NCBI GenBank assembly: GCA_050181465.1
Contig: JBFXDD010000093.1
Span: 1-6,045 of the forward strand
DNA: 6,045 bases
Source: JACRLW01 sp050181465
Lineage (GTDB): Bacteria > Planctomycetota > UBA1135 > UBA2386
Direction: 5' to 3'
The notes below the pieces were generated by a model, which had not been told where the DNA came from, searched no databases, and worked only from the letters and a program-made list of their open reading frames with translations. Shown here piece by piece: positions 1-5,328 of the stretch. Position 1 is the first letter of the stretch. Each line of letters begins with the position of its first letter. The position numbers and the translations under genes were made by a program.

Positions 1-1
1 G

Positions 2-100
2 CTGATGTACGGGACGACGCAGCACTTCCTCGATCGCTTCGGTCTGCGTTCGATCGAGGACCTGCCGAGCGTGAGCGAGCTTCGCGCGCTCGGCTCTTGA
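2..100 (+). CDS. scpB: ScpB, segregation and condensation protein B (C-terminal end only)
   Basis: This is the 3' end of a gene that starts before the window. The frame from position 2 gives 32 residues and a TGA at 98-100. The residues LMYGTTQHFLDRFGLRS, followed by an acidic IEDLPS segment, match the very conserved end of the second winged-helix domain of ScpB, where a YGTT-x-x-FL-x-x-FGL-x-S-x-x-DLP pattern is typical. ScpB is the dimeric kleisin-associated subunit of the SMC-ScpAB condensin complex, which compacts and segregates the chromosome in the cytoplasm. The family ends shortly after this motif, so the terminus looks intact. A GC-rich hairpin and a tRNA gene follow on the same strand. 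The identification rests on a short but distinctive segment. Confidence 0.85.
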   Translation: MMYGTTQHFLDRFGLRSIEDLPSVSELRALGS

Positions 101-125
101 ACTTCGGGCGACGGCAACGCATCAT
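97..125 (+). promoter_or_regulatory. Candidate sigma70-type promoter for tRNA-Glu
   Basis: TTGAAC (97-102) and CATCAT (120-125) are separated by 17 nt. Each matches four of six consensus positions, and the pair lies about 40 nt upstream of the tRNA. It overlaps the scpB stop codon. The match is weak, and the tRNA could instead be transcribed from further upstream. Confidence 0.22.
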
Positions 126-134
126 CCCCGCCCC

Positions 135-157
135 GCGTCGCGGCCAACCCGCGGCGC
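135..157 (+). terminator. GC-rich hairpin between scpB and tRNA-Glu
   Basis: GCGTCGCGG (135-143) pairs with CCGCGGCGC (149-157) in a 9-bp stem with one T-G wobble and a CCAAC loop. No T-run follows, so this is not a textbook intrinsic terminator. It could be a U-less terminator for scpB or a structured leader of the tRNA precursor. Confidence 0.35.
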
Positions 158-162
158 CTCAC

Positions 163-237
163 GTCCCGTTCGTCTAGCCCGGCCTAGGACACCAGGTTTT
201 CATCCTGGTAACAGGGGTTCGAATCCCCTACGGGATA
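163..237 (+). tRNA. tRNA-Glu (anticodon TTC)
   Basis: This is a complete cloverleaf. The acceptor stem is GTCCCGT (163-169) with ACGGGAT (230-236), a 7-bp stem that includes a G1-U72 wobble. The D arm has a GTCT/GGAC stem and an 11-nt loop containing GG. The anticodon stem CCAGG/CCTGG (192-196, 204-208) closes the loop TTTTCAT, which puts the anticodon TTC at 199-201. The T arm is AGGGG-TTCGAAT-CCCCT (213-229), and A237 is the discriminator. The opening GTCCC, the TTCGTCTAG D-arm entry and the GGACAC segment are typical of bacterial tRNA-Glu. The next bases are CT, so CCA is not encoded and must be added by tRNA nucleotidyltransferase. It reads GAA and GAG codons, and in most bacteria also supplies Glu-tRNA for tetrapyrrole synthesis. 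Confidence 0.96.
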
Positions 238-838
238 CTTTCCTTTGCGTGCGCGGGAGACCACGGGGTTGGTCGCGTCGGCAGGGCGCGTCGGCCAAGA
301 CTCATGCGCCTGCCTGCGGTGGGTATCGCAGAGTTCCTGGCAGCACGAGGTTGGCACGGCGAAGGAGCGGGCCGAGGCCGTCCTCCGCAGCAAGGGCAAA
401 CACCGAGGGAGGCGTCGAGAGTAGGTGCTGCCCCCTTCTGCAGTTTCCAGTTGGCCATTGTGATGTTCTCGGCCCCACTGACTGGCAGGGCGCTAGGTGA
501 TTCTTCCCGAAGCGGCGATCGGAGTGACACCTGAGCCGTCGCCGCACCAAGCGGTGGTTCGCTTCGACGGCAACTTCGAGAACCGGCTCGCTCTCTCGGA
601 CTGTCTCCGCCGCTGGAGGCCACGACTTCAAAGATTGTAATGGATTGGACTGCCCAGTTCGGGGGCTCGCCAGTGATCGATTGCTTCGACGATGTCCGAA
701 GCACCACGAGTGCTCCGGTCTCGGGCTGTCCGCGAGAGTGACGAGCCACGCACAATGAGCCCAGGACTCGGTGTCTCGGGAAAGCCGACTTCACTACGGC
801 CGAACGTCCGGCGAGGAGTGGTGCTCTGCGCGGTGCCG
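238..838. other. About 600 bp with no supported gene
   Basis: Open frames exist on both strands, but their translations are rich in Arg, Ser and Pro and lack the high-GC third positions of the confirmed genes. No motif of RNase P RNA, tmRNA, SRP RNA or 6S RNA was recognised, and the 3' end of the tRNA is not repeated here. The only mildly coding-like piece is a GTG-started frame at 497-640 (47 codons). It has AGGG six bases before the GTG and a central stretch reading AVVRFDGNFENRLALSDCLR, but its third-position GC of about 68% is unconvincing. From 692 the frame is open to 1015, yet 692-815 has second-position GC higher than third-position GC, unlike coding DNA. The region is best read as intergenic or decayed sequence. 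Confidence 0.5.
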
Positions 839-1015
839 ATGCTGCTCATGACGTCTATCCGCGTGATCGAGCGAGCCTGTGAGGTTGGTCTGGAGTGCGC
901 GGAGAGCCGCAGTGGCATGACGGTCGCGTTCGATGACGAGTCTCGGGTTCGATTCGAGTTCACCCCACACGGCCGCGAGCTCCTCGAGCCGGCGATGACG
1001 GATCCGGAGGGATGA
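839..1015 (+). CDS. Possible small hypothetical protein or gene remnant
   Basis: The frame has been open since 692, but coding-type composition only begins near 815. For the 65 codons from 818 I count GC of about 69, 46 and 80% at positions 1, 2 and 3, as expected for a gene in a GC-rich genome. Possible starts are GTG 818, GTG 821, ATG 839 and ATG 848. ATG 839 is chosen as the first ATG inside the coding-like part. A GAGGAG at 813-818 is about 20 nt upstream, too far for a good ribosome site. The product (58 residues) begins MLLMTSIRVIERACEVGLEC and is mixed and soluble, with no signal peptide or recognisable domain. A C-terminal part reads MTVAFDDESRVRFEFTPHG. It could be the surviving 3' end of a larger gene. 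I do not recognise a family. Confidence 0.33.
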   Translation: MLLMTSIRVIERACEVGLECAESRSGMTVAFDDESRVRFEFTPHGRELLEPAMTDPEG

Positions 1016-1027
1016 GTCACATTGCGA

Positions 1028-1071
1028 GTGGCGACGAGCGTCGAACCTCATGGGTTCGAGGCCGTCGCCGC
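1028..1071. other. Long imperfect palindrome (stem-loop)
   Basis: The inner 7-bp stem TCGAACC (1041-1047) / GGTTCGA (1053-1059) closes a TCATG loop. A G-G mismatch (1040/1060) is followed by two pairs (1038-1039 with 1061-1062), a bulged A at 1037, a 7-bp outer stem GGCGACG (1030-1036) / CGTCGCC (1063-1069), and two further pairs that include a T-G wobble. In total 18 base pairs fold over 44 nt. Neither side has a T-run, so it is not a standard terminator on either strand. It lies just after the stop at 1015. It may be a structured RNA element, a protein-binding dyad or a dispersed REP-like repeat. No second copy was seen in this window. Confidence 0.5.
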
Positions 1072-1104
1072 GGATGGAGGTAAGAGGACTGCACTGCGAC
1101 TCCG

Positions 1105-1273
1105 ATGTGGGTGACCAGAGACATCACGATCGTGGTGCAGTCGCTGCGATACCTCGACGGCAGTGTGGCCGACAACCCTGGCATCGCGGTCGCTGAAGCT
1201 CACGCGGTCTTCTCCGAGGGGCCGATGCCGCAGAGCGTCATGCCGCGGAGCGACGCGAATGACCGGTTAGGAC
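1105..1273 (+). pseudogene. Coding-like fragment without its own stop, abutting the next gene
   Basis: The frame from ATG 1105 has strong coding periodicity up to about 1266. I count GC of about 61, 46 and 85% at positions 1, 2 and 3 over 54 codons, with a translation beginning MWVTRDITIVVQSLRYLDGS. It then loses this character, because the frame stays open until 1569 only as a shadow of the following gene, which is read in another frame. A real gene would therefore overlap its neighbour completely, so a broken gene is more likely, or an upstream part of the 1274 gene separated by a one-base shift near 1267-1273. No good ribosome site precedes 1105; GGAGG at 1076-1080 is 24 nt away. No domain is recognised. 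Confidence 0.28.
1225..1254 (+). repeat. Tandem 15-bp duplication
   Basis: ATGCCGCAGAGCGTC (1225-1239) is followed directly by ATGCCGCGGAGCGAC (1240-1254), with 13 of 15 bases identical. The unit is five codons long and reads MPQSV-MPRSD in the frame of the 1105 fragment. Confidence 0.6.
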
Positions 1274-1507
1274 ATGCAGTTCTTCGTACGCGTCAGCATC
1301 GCTTCCGAGCAGGGCGATTGCGAGATCACCGTCCTCGGCCCCACGCGATTTCATGGCGTCGATCGGTTCGCCATTCCGCTCGAGGATGTCGACCTCGGCG
1401 GCGAGTGCATCGTGTGCGTGAGCGACACTTTCGGGCGACGCGAGGTGACCCTCCGCACGCGGACGGACGCCGAGCCCGAGCGATACCGCGATCTGGACCT
1501 GCGCTGA
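1274..1507 (+). CDS. Small hypothetical protein upstream of the sulfatase gene
   Basis: This 77-residue protein has convincing codon usage, with third positions mostly G or C. The ATG at 1274 is fixed by an in-frame TAG at 1268-1270. The nearby TTAGGA gives only a weak, very close ribosome site, so translation may depend on upstream reading. The protein begins MQFFVRVSIASEQGDCEITV and alternates hydrophobic and polar residues, as in a small beta-rich soluble domain. It contains a CIVCVSD segment (Cys at about residues 51 and 54) and ends in a charged tail rich in Arg, Glu and Asp. There is no signal peptide or membrane segment. The stop lies 48 bp before the sulfatase ATG on the same strand, so co-transcription is possible. 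I do not recognise a family and infer no function. Confidence 0.6.
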   Translation: MQFFVRVSIASEQGDCEITVLGPTRFHGVDRFAIPLEDVDLGGECIVCVSDTFGRREVTLRTRTDAEPERYRDLDLR

Positions 1508-1555
1508 GCGCCGGGGCGGAGGACTCCACGTCGGGGCGTCGACTTCGCGGCGCGG

Positions 1556-4480
1556 ATGCGCGAGATTGATCGGGCGATGCGCCGCCCCCTCATTGCGTTC
1601 TCCTGGCTGTCTTGGTTTCTCGCGGTCTTCGCCGGCGTGATGCAGCCGGTGTCCGCGCAGAACTCGTCTGCCAAAGCCGACACCGCGAAGAAGGCGCCGG
1701 CCTTGCCCAACGTCGTGATCGTCTACGCCGACGACCTCGGCTACGGCGATCTGTCCTGCTACAACCAAGCGGCGGCATACGAGACTCCCCGACTCGATCG
1801 CCTGGCGAAGGAGGGCATCCGGTTCACCGACGCGCACAGTCCGTGCACCATCTGTTCGCCTTCGCGCTACGGGCTGCTGTCGGGGAATCTGGTCTGTCGC
1901 ACCGGTCGTCGGCCGCGCGCGTTCGAAGGGCCGGGCGGGCCCAGCTACCTGGCCGCGGGTGTGCCGACGCTCGCGGACACTATGCGCAAGGCCGGTTATC
2001 GGACGGCGATCTTCGGCAAGTGGCACTTGGGTCTGACGTGGTTCGGTGCCGACGGCCAGGCTCTCAAGGACGGCTTCGAGCCCGCGCGCCAGATCGACTA
2101 CGAGCGCAGCAGCCCGCTGGTCGACGGCCCGCAGGCGCGCGGCTTCGACGTGTCGTTCGTGACTCCCAACTGTCCGACGACTGACCCCCTCTATCTCTAT
2201 CTCGAGAACGGGCACGTCGTCGCGCCCGCGACCAGGACGCACCGCCGCGACAGCTTGCCGAACCCCGGCGGGAAGTGGCGATGGGACAACGACGAGGGGG
2301 TCGTCGCCGAGGGCTACCGATTCGTCGATGCCGACGTGATGTTCTGCGACAAGACCCTCGCGTTCGTGGAGGAGCATCGCGCATCGCAACCCGAAGTGCC
2401 GTTCTTCGTCGTGCTGTCGACCCAGATCGCGCACGCGCCCGTGCTACCGGCAGAGGGTTTCGCCGGGACGACCGCCGCGGGCCCGCGCGGGGACTTCGTG
2501 CGCGAACTCGATACCTTGACCGGGCGCCTCCTGGATCGACTCGATGAGCTTGGAATCGGCGACGACACCTTGGTGATCTTCACGTCCGACAACGGGCCGG
2601 AGACGATGCACACGGTGTGGATGCGCGAGGACCACGCTCACGATGCGGCGGGCGGCTGGCGCGGGATGAAGCGGGATGGTTGGGAAGGCGGCCATCGCGT
2701 GCCGCTCATCGCGCGCTGGCCGGCGCGCATCCAAGGCGGTCGCGTCACGACCCAGCTCGCCAACACGACGGACTTCTATGCCACACTCGCCTCACTGATC
2801 GGCGTCGCTCTACCGGATGACGTAGCGGTCGACAGCTTCGATCTCCTGCCGGTGCTCCTCGGCTTGCGAGGGGATGACGAGCCGGTGCGACCTCACATGC
2901 TCACCCAGAGCTTTCGCGGCGAGTTCCAGCTTCGACGCGGCTCCTGGAAGTTGTTGGCCCACCAGGGTTCGGGTGGCAATCGGTACGACCGTGATCCGCT
3001 CGCTTCCTTCGCACTGCCCGAGTCGTCACCGGACGCACCCGGCCAACTCTATGATCTTGCCCAAGATCCCGGCGAGACCCGCAATCTGTGGTTCGAGAAC
3101 GTCACGCTGCGCGAGGAGATGCAGGCCTTGCTCGCGGCTTGCCGCGAGGCCGACGGCCGCACCGCACCGACAGCGCGCAAACCGCTCGGGTCTGCGCCAG
3201 CCACGGAGACTCGAGCGAATCCGCCGAATCCGACCAAACGCGAGGTCGTCGGCGCCGACCCAACCGCGGACGCGGTCGCCCGACCCAACCTCGTGTTGAT
3301 CGTGTCCGACGATCACGGCTTTGCCGACTACGGCTTCATGGGGAACACCGCCGTCCATACGCCCAACCTCGATCGGCTTGCCGCGCAGAGCCTGTGTTAC
3401 ACACGCGGCTATGCGACACCGGTGTGTTCGCCGTCGCTTGCGACCTTGTTGACGGGTCGCTATCCCCATGAGCACGGCATCACCGGCAACGACCTCGCGA
3501 ACGCTCCACGCGATCGTGCTCGGCTGAAGGCGCGATTGCTCGACAACCCGTTGCTCCTGCCGCGCGCGTTGCGCGACGCGGGATATCTGACCATGCAGAC
3601 CGGCAAGTTGTGGAACACCACCTTTGGCGAGGTCGGGTTCACGCATGGCATGACCGATCAAGGTTCCCGGCACGGCGATCGCGGTCTGTCGATCGGTCGT
3701 GACGGCATGCAACCGATCCTCGATTTCCTCGATACCGCGGTGGCGGCGAAGCAGCCGTTCTTCATCTGGTATGCGCCCTTCTTGCCGCATCAGCCGCACG
3801 ATCCATCGCCGGAGCGGCTCGCGAAGTACCTCGGCAAGGGGCCGAACGCAGCCGCGGAGAAGTATCACGCGATGGTGGAATGGCTCGATGACACCATCGG
3901 CGAACTGGATGAGGCGCTCGCGACGCGGGGTCTGAGCGAGAACACGCTCGTCGTCTATTTGGCCGACAATGGTTGGGAGGGCAGTGCCGGCCTGCGATCG
4001 AAGCGGGCCAAGCTCACACCGTACGAGCGCGGGATTCGCACGCCGATCCTCCTGCGCTGGCCGGGTCGCATCGACGCGGCGCGCGACGAGGAACACCTCG
4101 CATCGATCGTCGACGTCGTGCCGACGATGCTTCGTGCCGCGGGTATCCGCGTTTCCTCGGCTCTCGCCGGTCTCGATCTCCGCGACCGCGCCGCGGTCGC
4201 GGCCCGGCAGACGATCTTCGTCGAGTCCTTCACGCACGACATCCAGGATCTGAACGATCCGCGCCAGAGTGTGACCGCGCAGGTGGTCCTGGATGGTTGG
4301 CACAAACTGATCCTGCCCGGCAACGTGCGACCCCAGCGAGCGCATGCCGCCGCACCGCTCGCGCCCGAACTCTTCGATCTCCGCACCGACCCGCTGGAGA
4401 CGCGCGATCTCGCGAGCGAGCAGCCCGAGGTGGTGGCGCGGTTGCGTGGCTTGCAGGAAGAGTTCTGGAACGTGCGTTAG
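1556..4480 (+). CDS. Exported tandem (two-domain) type I sulfatase
   Basis: This 974-residue protein is about twice the usual sulfatase length because two sulfatase folds are joined. Residues 9-35 form a signal peptide (hydrophobic core PLIAFSWLSWFLAVFAGVM, cleavage near VSAQ). Met8 (1577) gives a cleaner signal peptide than Met1 and may be the true start; neither has a clear ribosome site. Domain 1 (about 51-530) has every expected catalytic element: D59-D60, C100 in CSPSR (the Cys converted to formylglycine), R104, K155 and H157 in GKWH, H293, D345-N346 in SDNG and K372. A Pro/Ala/Thr-rich linker spans about 531-575. Domain 2 (about 576-974) has D585-D586, C624 in CSPSL followed by LLTGR, K684 in GKLWN, H745, D804-N805 in ADNG and K816 or K819. 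Both domains end in the typical LYDL/LFDL-x-x-DP-x-ET segment. It probably removes sulfate esters from polysaccharides outside the cytoplasm; the substrate cannot be told. A maturase is required but is not in this window. Confidence 0.93.
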   Translation: MREIDRAMRRPLIAFSWLSWFLAVFAGVMQPVSAQNSSAKADTAKKAPALPNVVIVYADDLGYGDLSCYNQAAAYETPRLDRLAKEGIRFTDAHSPCTICSPSRYGLLSGNLVCRTGRRPRAFEGPGGPSYLAAGVPTLADTMRKAGYRTAIFGKWHLGLTWFGADGQALKDGFEPARQIDYERSSPLVDGPQARGFDVSFVTPNCPTTDPLYLYLENGHVVAPATRTHRRDSLPNPGGKWRWDNDEGVVAEGYRFVDADVMFCDKTLAFVEEHRASQPEVPFFVVLSTQIAHAPVLPAEGFAGTTAAGPRGDFVRELDTLTGRLLDRLDELGIGDDTLVIFTSDNGPETMHTVWMREDHAHDAAGGWRGMKRDGWEGGHRVPLIARWPARIQGGRVTTQLANTTDFYATLASLIGVALPDDVAVDSFDLLPVLLGLRGDDEPVRPHMLTQSFRGEFQLRRGSWKLLAHQGSGGNRYDRDPLASFALPESSPDAPGQLYDLAQDPGETRNLWFENVTLREEMQALLAACREADGRTAPTARKPLGSAPATETRANPPNPTKREVVGADPTADAVARPNLVLIVSDDHGFADYGFMGNTAVHTPNLDRLAAQSLCYTRGYATPVCSPSLATLLTGRYPHEHGITGNDLANAPRDRARLKARLLDNPLLLPRALRDAGYLTMQTGKLWNTTFGEVGFTHGMTDQGSRHGDRGLSIGRDGMQPILDFLDTAVAAKQPFFIWYAPFLPHQPHDPSPERLAKYLGKGPNAAAEKYHAMVEWLDDTIGELDEALATRGLSENTLVVYLADNGWEGSAGLRSKRAKLTPYERGIRTPILLRWPGRIDAARDEEHLASIVDVVPTMLRAAGIRVSSALAGLDLRDRAAVAARQTIFVESFTHDIQDLNDPRQSVTAQVVLDGWHKLILPGNVRPQRAHAAAPLAPELFDLRTDPLETRDLASEQPEVVARLRGLQEEFWNVR

Positions 4481-4710
4481 CGGTGTGATGTTGCAGCGGT
4501 GTGGAGTCGGTCGATGTCAATTACTCATCACTCGGAACCGCACCCACCACATCCGGTGAGCGCGGATCGCCGACCGCACGCGAGGATTCGCGCGGGGGAG
4601 TTGACGCTCTCTCTCTCTCTCTCTCTCTCCAATCTCCGGGCCGGTTCCAGGAGGCGATCCGGGTGGACGTTCCGATCGAATCGGCATGAGTTCAATCAAG
4701 AGAGATCATC
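4481..4710. other. Intergenic region between sulfatase and Cys-rich gene
   Basis: These 230 bp hold no gene. A small hairpin CGCGA-GGAT-TCGCG (4579-4592) has no following T-run and is weak as a terminator. A TTGAC (4601-4605) resembles a -35 box, but no -10 box follows at the right distance. The (CT)11 tract is listed separately. A short dyad CCGAT-CGA-ATCGG (4672-4684), 26 nt before the next ATG, could be an operator but may be chance. The next gene probably starts its own transcription here. Confidence 0.5.
4607..4628. repeat. (CT)11 dinucleotide microsatellite
   Basis: Eleven perfect CT units, plus one further C, lie 82 bp before the ATG of the Cys-rich protein gene and directly after TTGACG (4601-4606). 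The next real ribosome site is well downstream, so the tract is in the promoter or 5' leader and not in a coding sequence. Confidence 0.95.
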
Positions 4711-5328
4711 ATGACACGACAAGGAAATCGACTCGCCGGAACTGCTCTCTGGGCCCTCGCACTCATCGTCCCGGCGGCAGCCGCGGCGGACTTGTCAGTC
4801 CACGAGCGACCGTTGGATGTGATCCTCGTGATGTCGTCGCCGCTCGCCGAAAAGTGCGGCTGTGCTGCCGGCAATGAGGATGATATCCATCATCCCACGG
4901 TGTTGACCGCCATGTGCTCTGCCGCGCAGGCATGTTTGGAACTCGATGATGTGCAGACCACTCTCGAGCGAGGTCGCTGTCCGTCAGTCAGCGGTGTGGA
5001 GTGCGAAAACGTGTCATCGCCCTGCGAGGCGACGATCCAGGTTCGGGTGACGGTGCATTCGGTGTGCTGCTGCGGTGACCCCAATGCCAATGGGGCGAAC
5101 GTCTACGCCACGGGGCATGGCTGCGAGTTCGTGCCTCTCGGTGTCGCTCATCGCGAAGTGGTGACCATCCACAAGCATCTCGCTTGCGAGACGGGGAACA
5201 GCGAGACGATCTTCCTTCAGGCGTCCTGCAGCAGCACTTGCAGTGAAATCGACGACCTGGCGGAATCCGGAAACGCGCAGGTCGGCTTCTATCAAGTCTT
5301 TGCCTGCGAGGAGTGTAAGAAGCCATGA
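4711..5328 (+). CDS. Secreted cysteine-rich hypothetical protein
   Basis: This 205-residue protein starts at ATG 4711, behind the purine-rich AAGAGAGA (4698-4705), a suitable ribosome site. Residues 1-26 are a classical signal peptide: basic MTRQGNR, a hydrophobic core ALWALALIV, and an Ala-rich end with likely cleavage after AAAAA before DLSV. The mature part of about 179 residues contains 16 cysteines (49, 51, 69, 75, 90, 98, 105, 119, 120, 121, 138, 159, 173, 177, 199, 202), nearly 9%. They include a CCC triplet followed by GDPNANGAN, and a CEEC pair four residues from the end. The even number and export fit up to eight disulfides; metal binding is an alternative. No family is recognised. 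Its stop overlaps the next start by four bases, so the two are co-translated and probably function together. Confidence 0.85.
   Translation: MTRQGNRLAGTALWALALIVPAAAAADLSVHERPLDVILVMSSPLAEKCGCAAGNEDDIHHPTVLTAMCSAAQACLELDDVQTTLERGRCPSVSGVECENVSSPCEATIQVRVTVHSVCCCGDPNANGANVYATGHGCEFVPLGVAHREVVTIHKHLACETGNSETIFLQASCSSTCSEIDDLAESGNAQVGFYQVFACEECKKP
5308..5313 (+). promoter_or_regulatory. Ribosome binding site for the coupled downstream gene
   Basis: GAGGAG (5308-5313) lies inside the end of the Cys-rich gene, 11 nt before ATG 5325. A second purine block, AAGAAG (5317-5322), is closer. With the ATGA overlap at 5325-5328 this supports the start at 5325. Confidence 0.55.

Noticed and set aside
228..794. 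188-codon minus-strand frame covering the tRNA end and the gene-poor region
   Set aside because: The composition is Ser, Pro and Arg rich without codon periodicity, and it overlaps the tRNA. A VCPCCGG segment suggested zinc binding, but nothing else supports it.
940..960. tRNA-like T-arm sequence (GGGTTCGATTC)
   Set aside because: No acceptor, D or anticodon stems can be built around it, and it lies in a coding-like stretch.
1012..1083. 23-residue frame starting in an ATGA overlap at 1012, preceded by GGAGGG
   Set aside because: The GGAGGG touches the ATG, leaving no spacing for a ribosome site. The product is very Arg-rich, and the frame runs through the large palindrome.
218..1104. Integration of a mobile element at the tRNA-Glu 3' end
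   Set aside because: tRNA genes are common insertion sites and the next 600 bp are gene-poor. However, no integrase and no repeated tRNA 3' end were seen in the window.
1238..2434. 398-codon open frame on the minus strand
   Set aside because: It is antisense to the 77-residue gene and the sulfatase. Its translation is rich in Arg, Ala, Val and Asp with no domain, as expected for a mirror frame in GC-rich coding DNA.
3026..4345. 439-codon open frame on the minus strand
   Set aside because: It lies wholly opposite the sulfatase coding region and has Arg-rich, domainless content. It is a shadow of the + strand gene.
4579..4592. Hairpin CGCGA-GGAT-TCGCG as a sulfatase terminator
   Set aside because: It has only five base pairs and no T-run, and lies about 100 bp after the stop, so it is not distinguishable from chance.
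4495..5002. 13-nt direct repeat AGCGGTGTGGAGT at 4495-4507 and 4990-5002
   Set aside because: One repeat of this length is expected by chance in a GC-rich 6-kb window, and one copy is inside a coding sequence.
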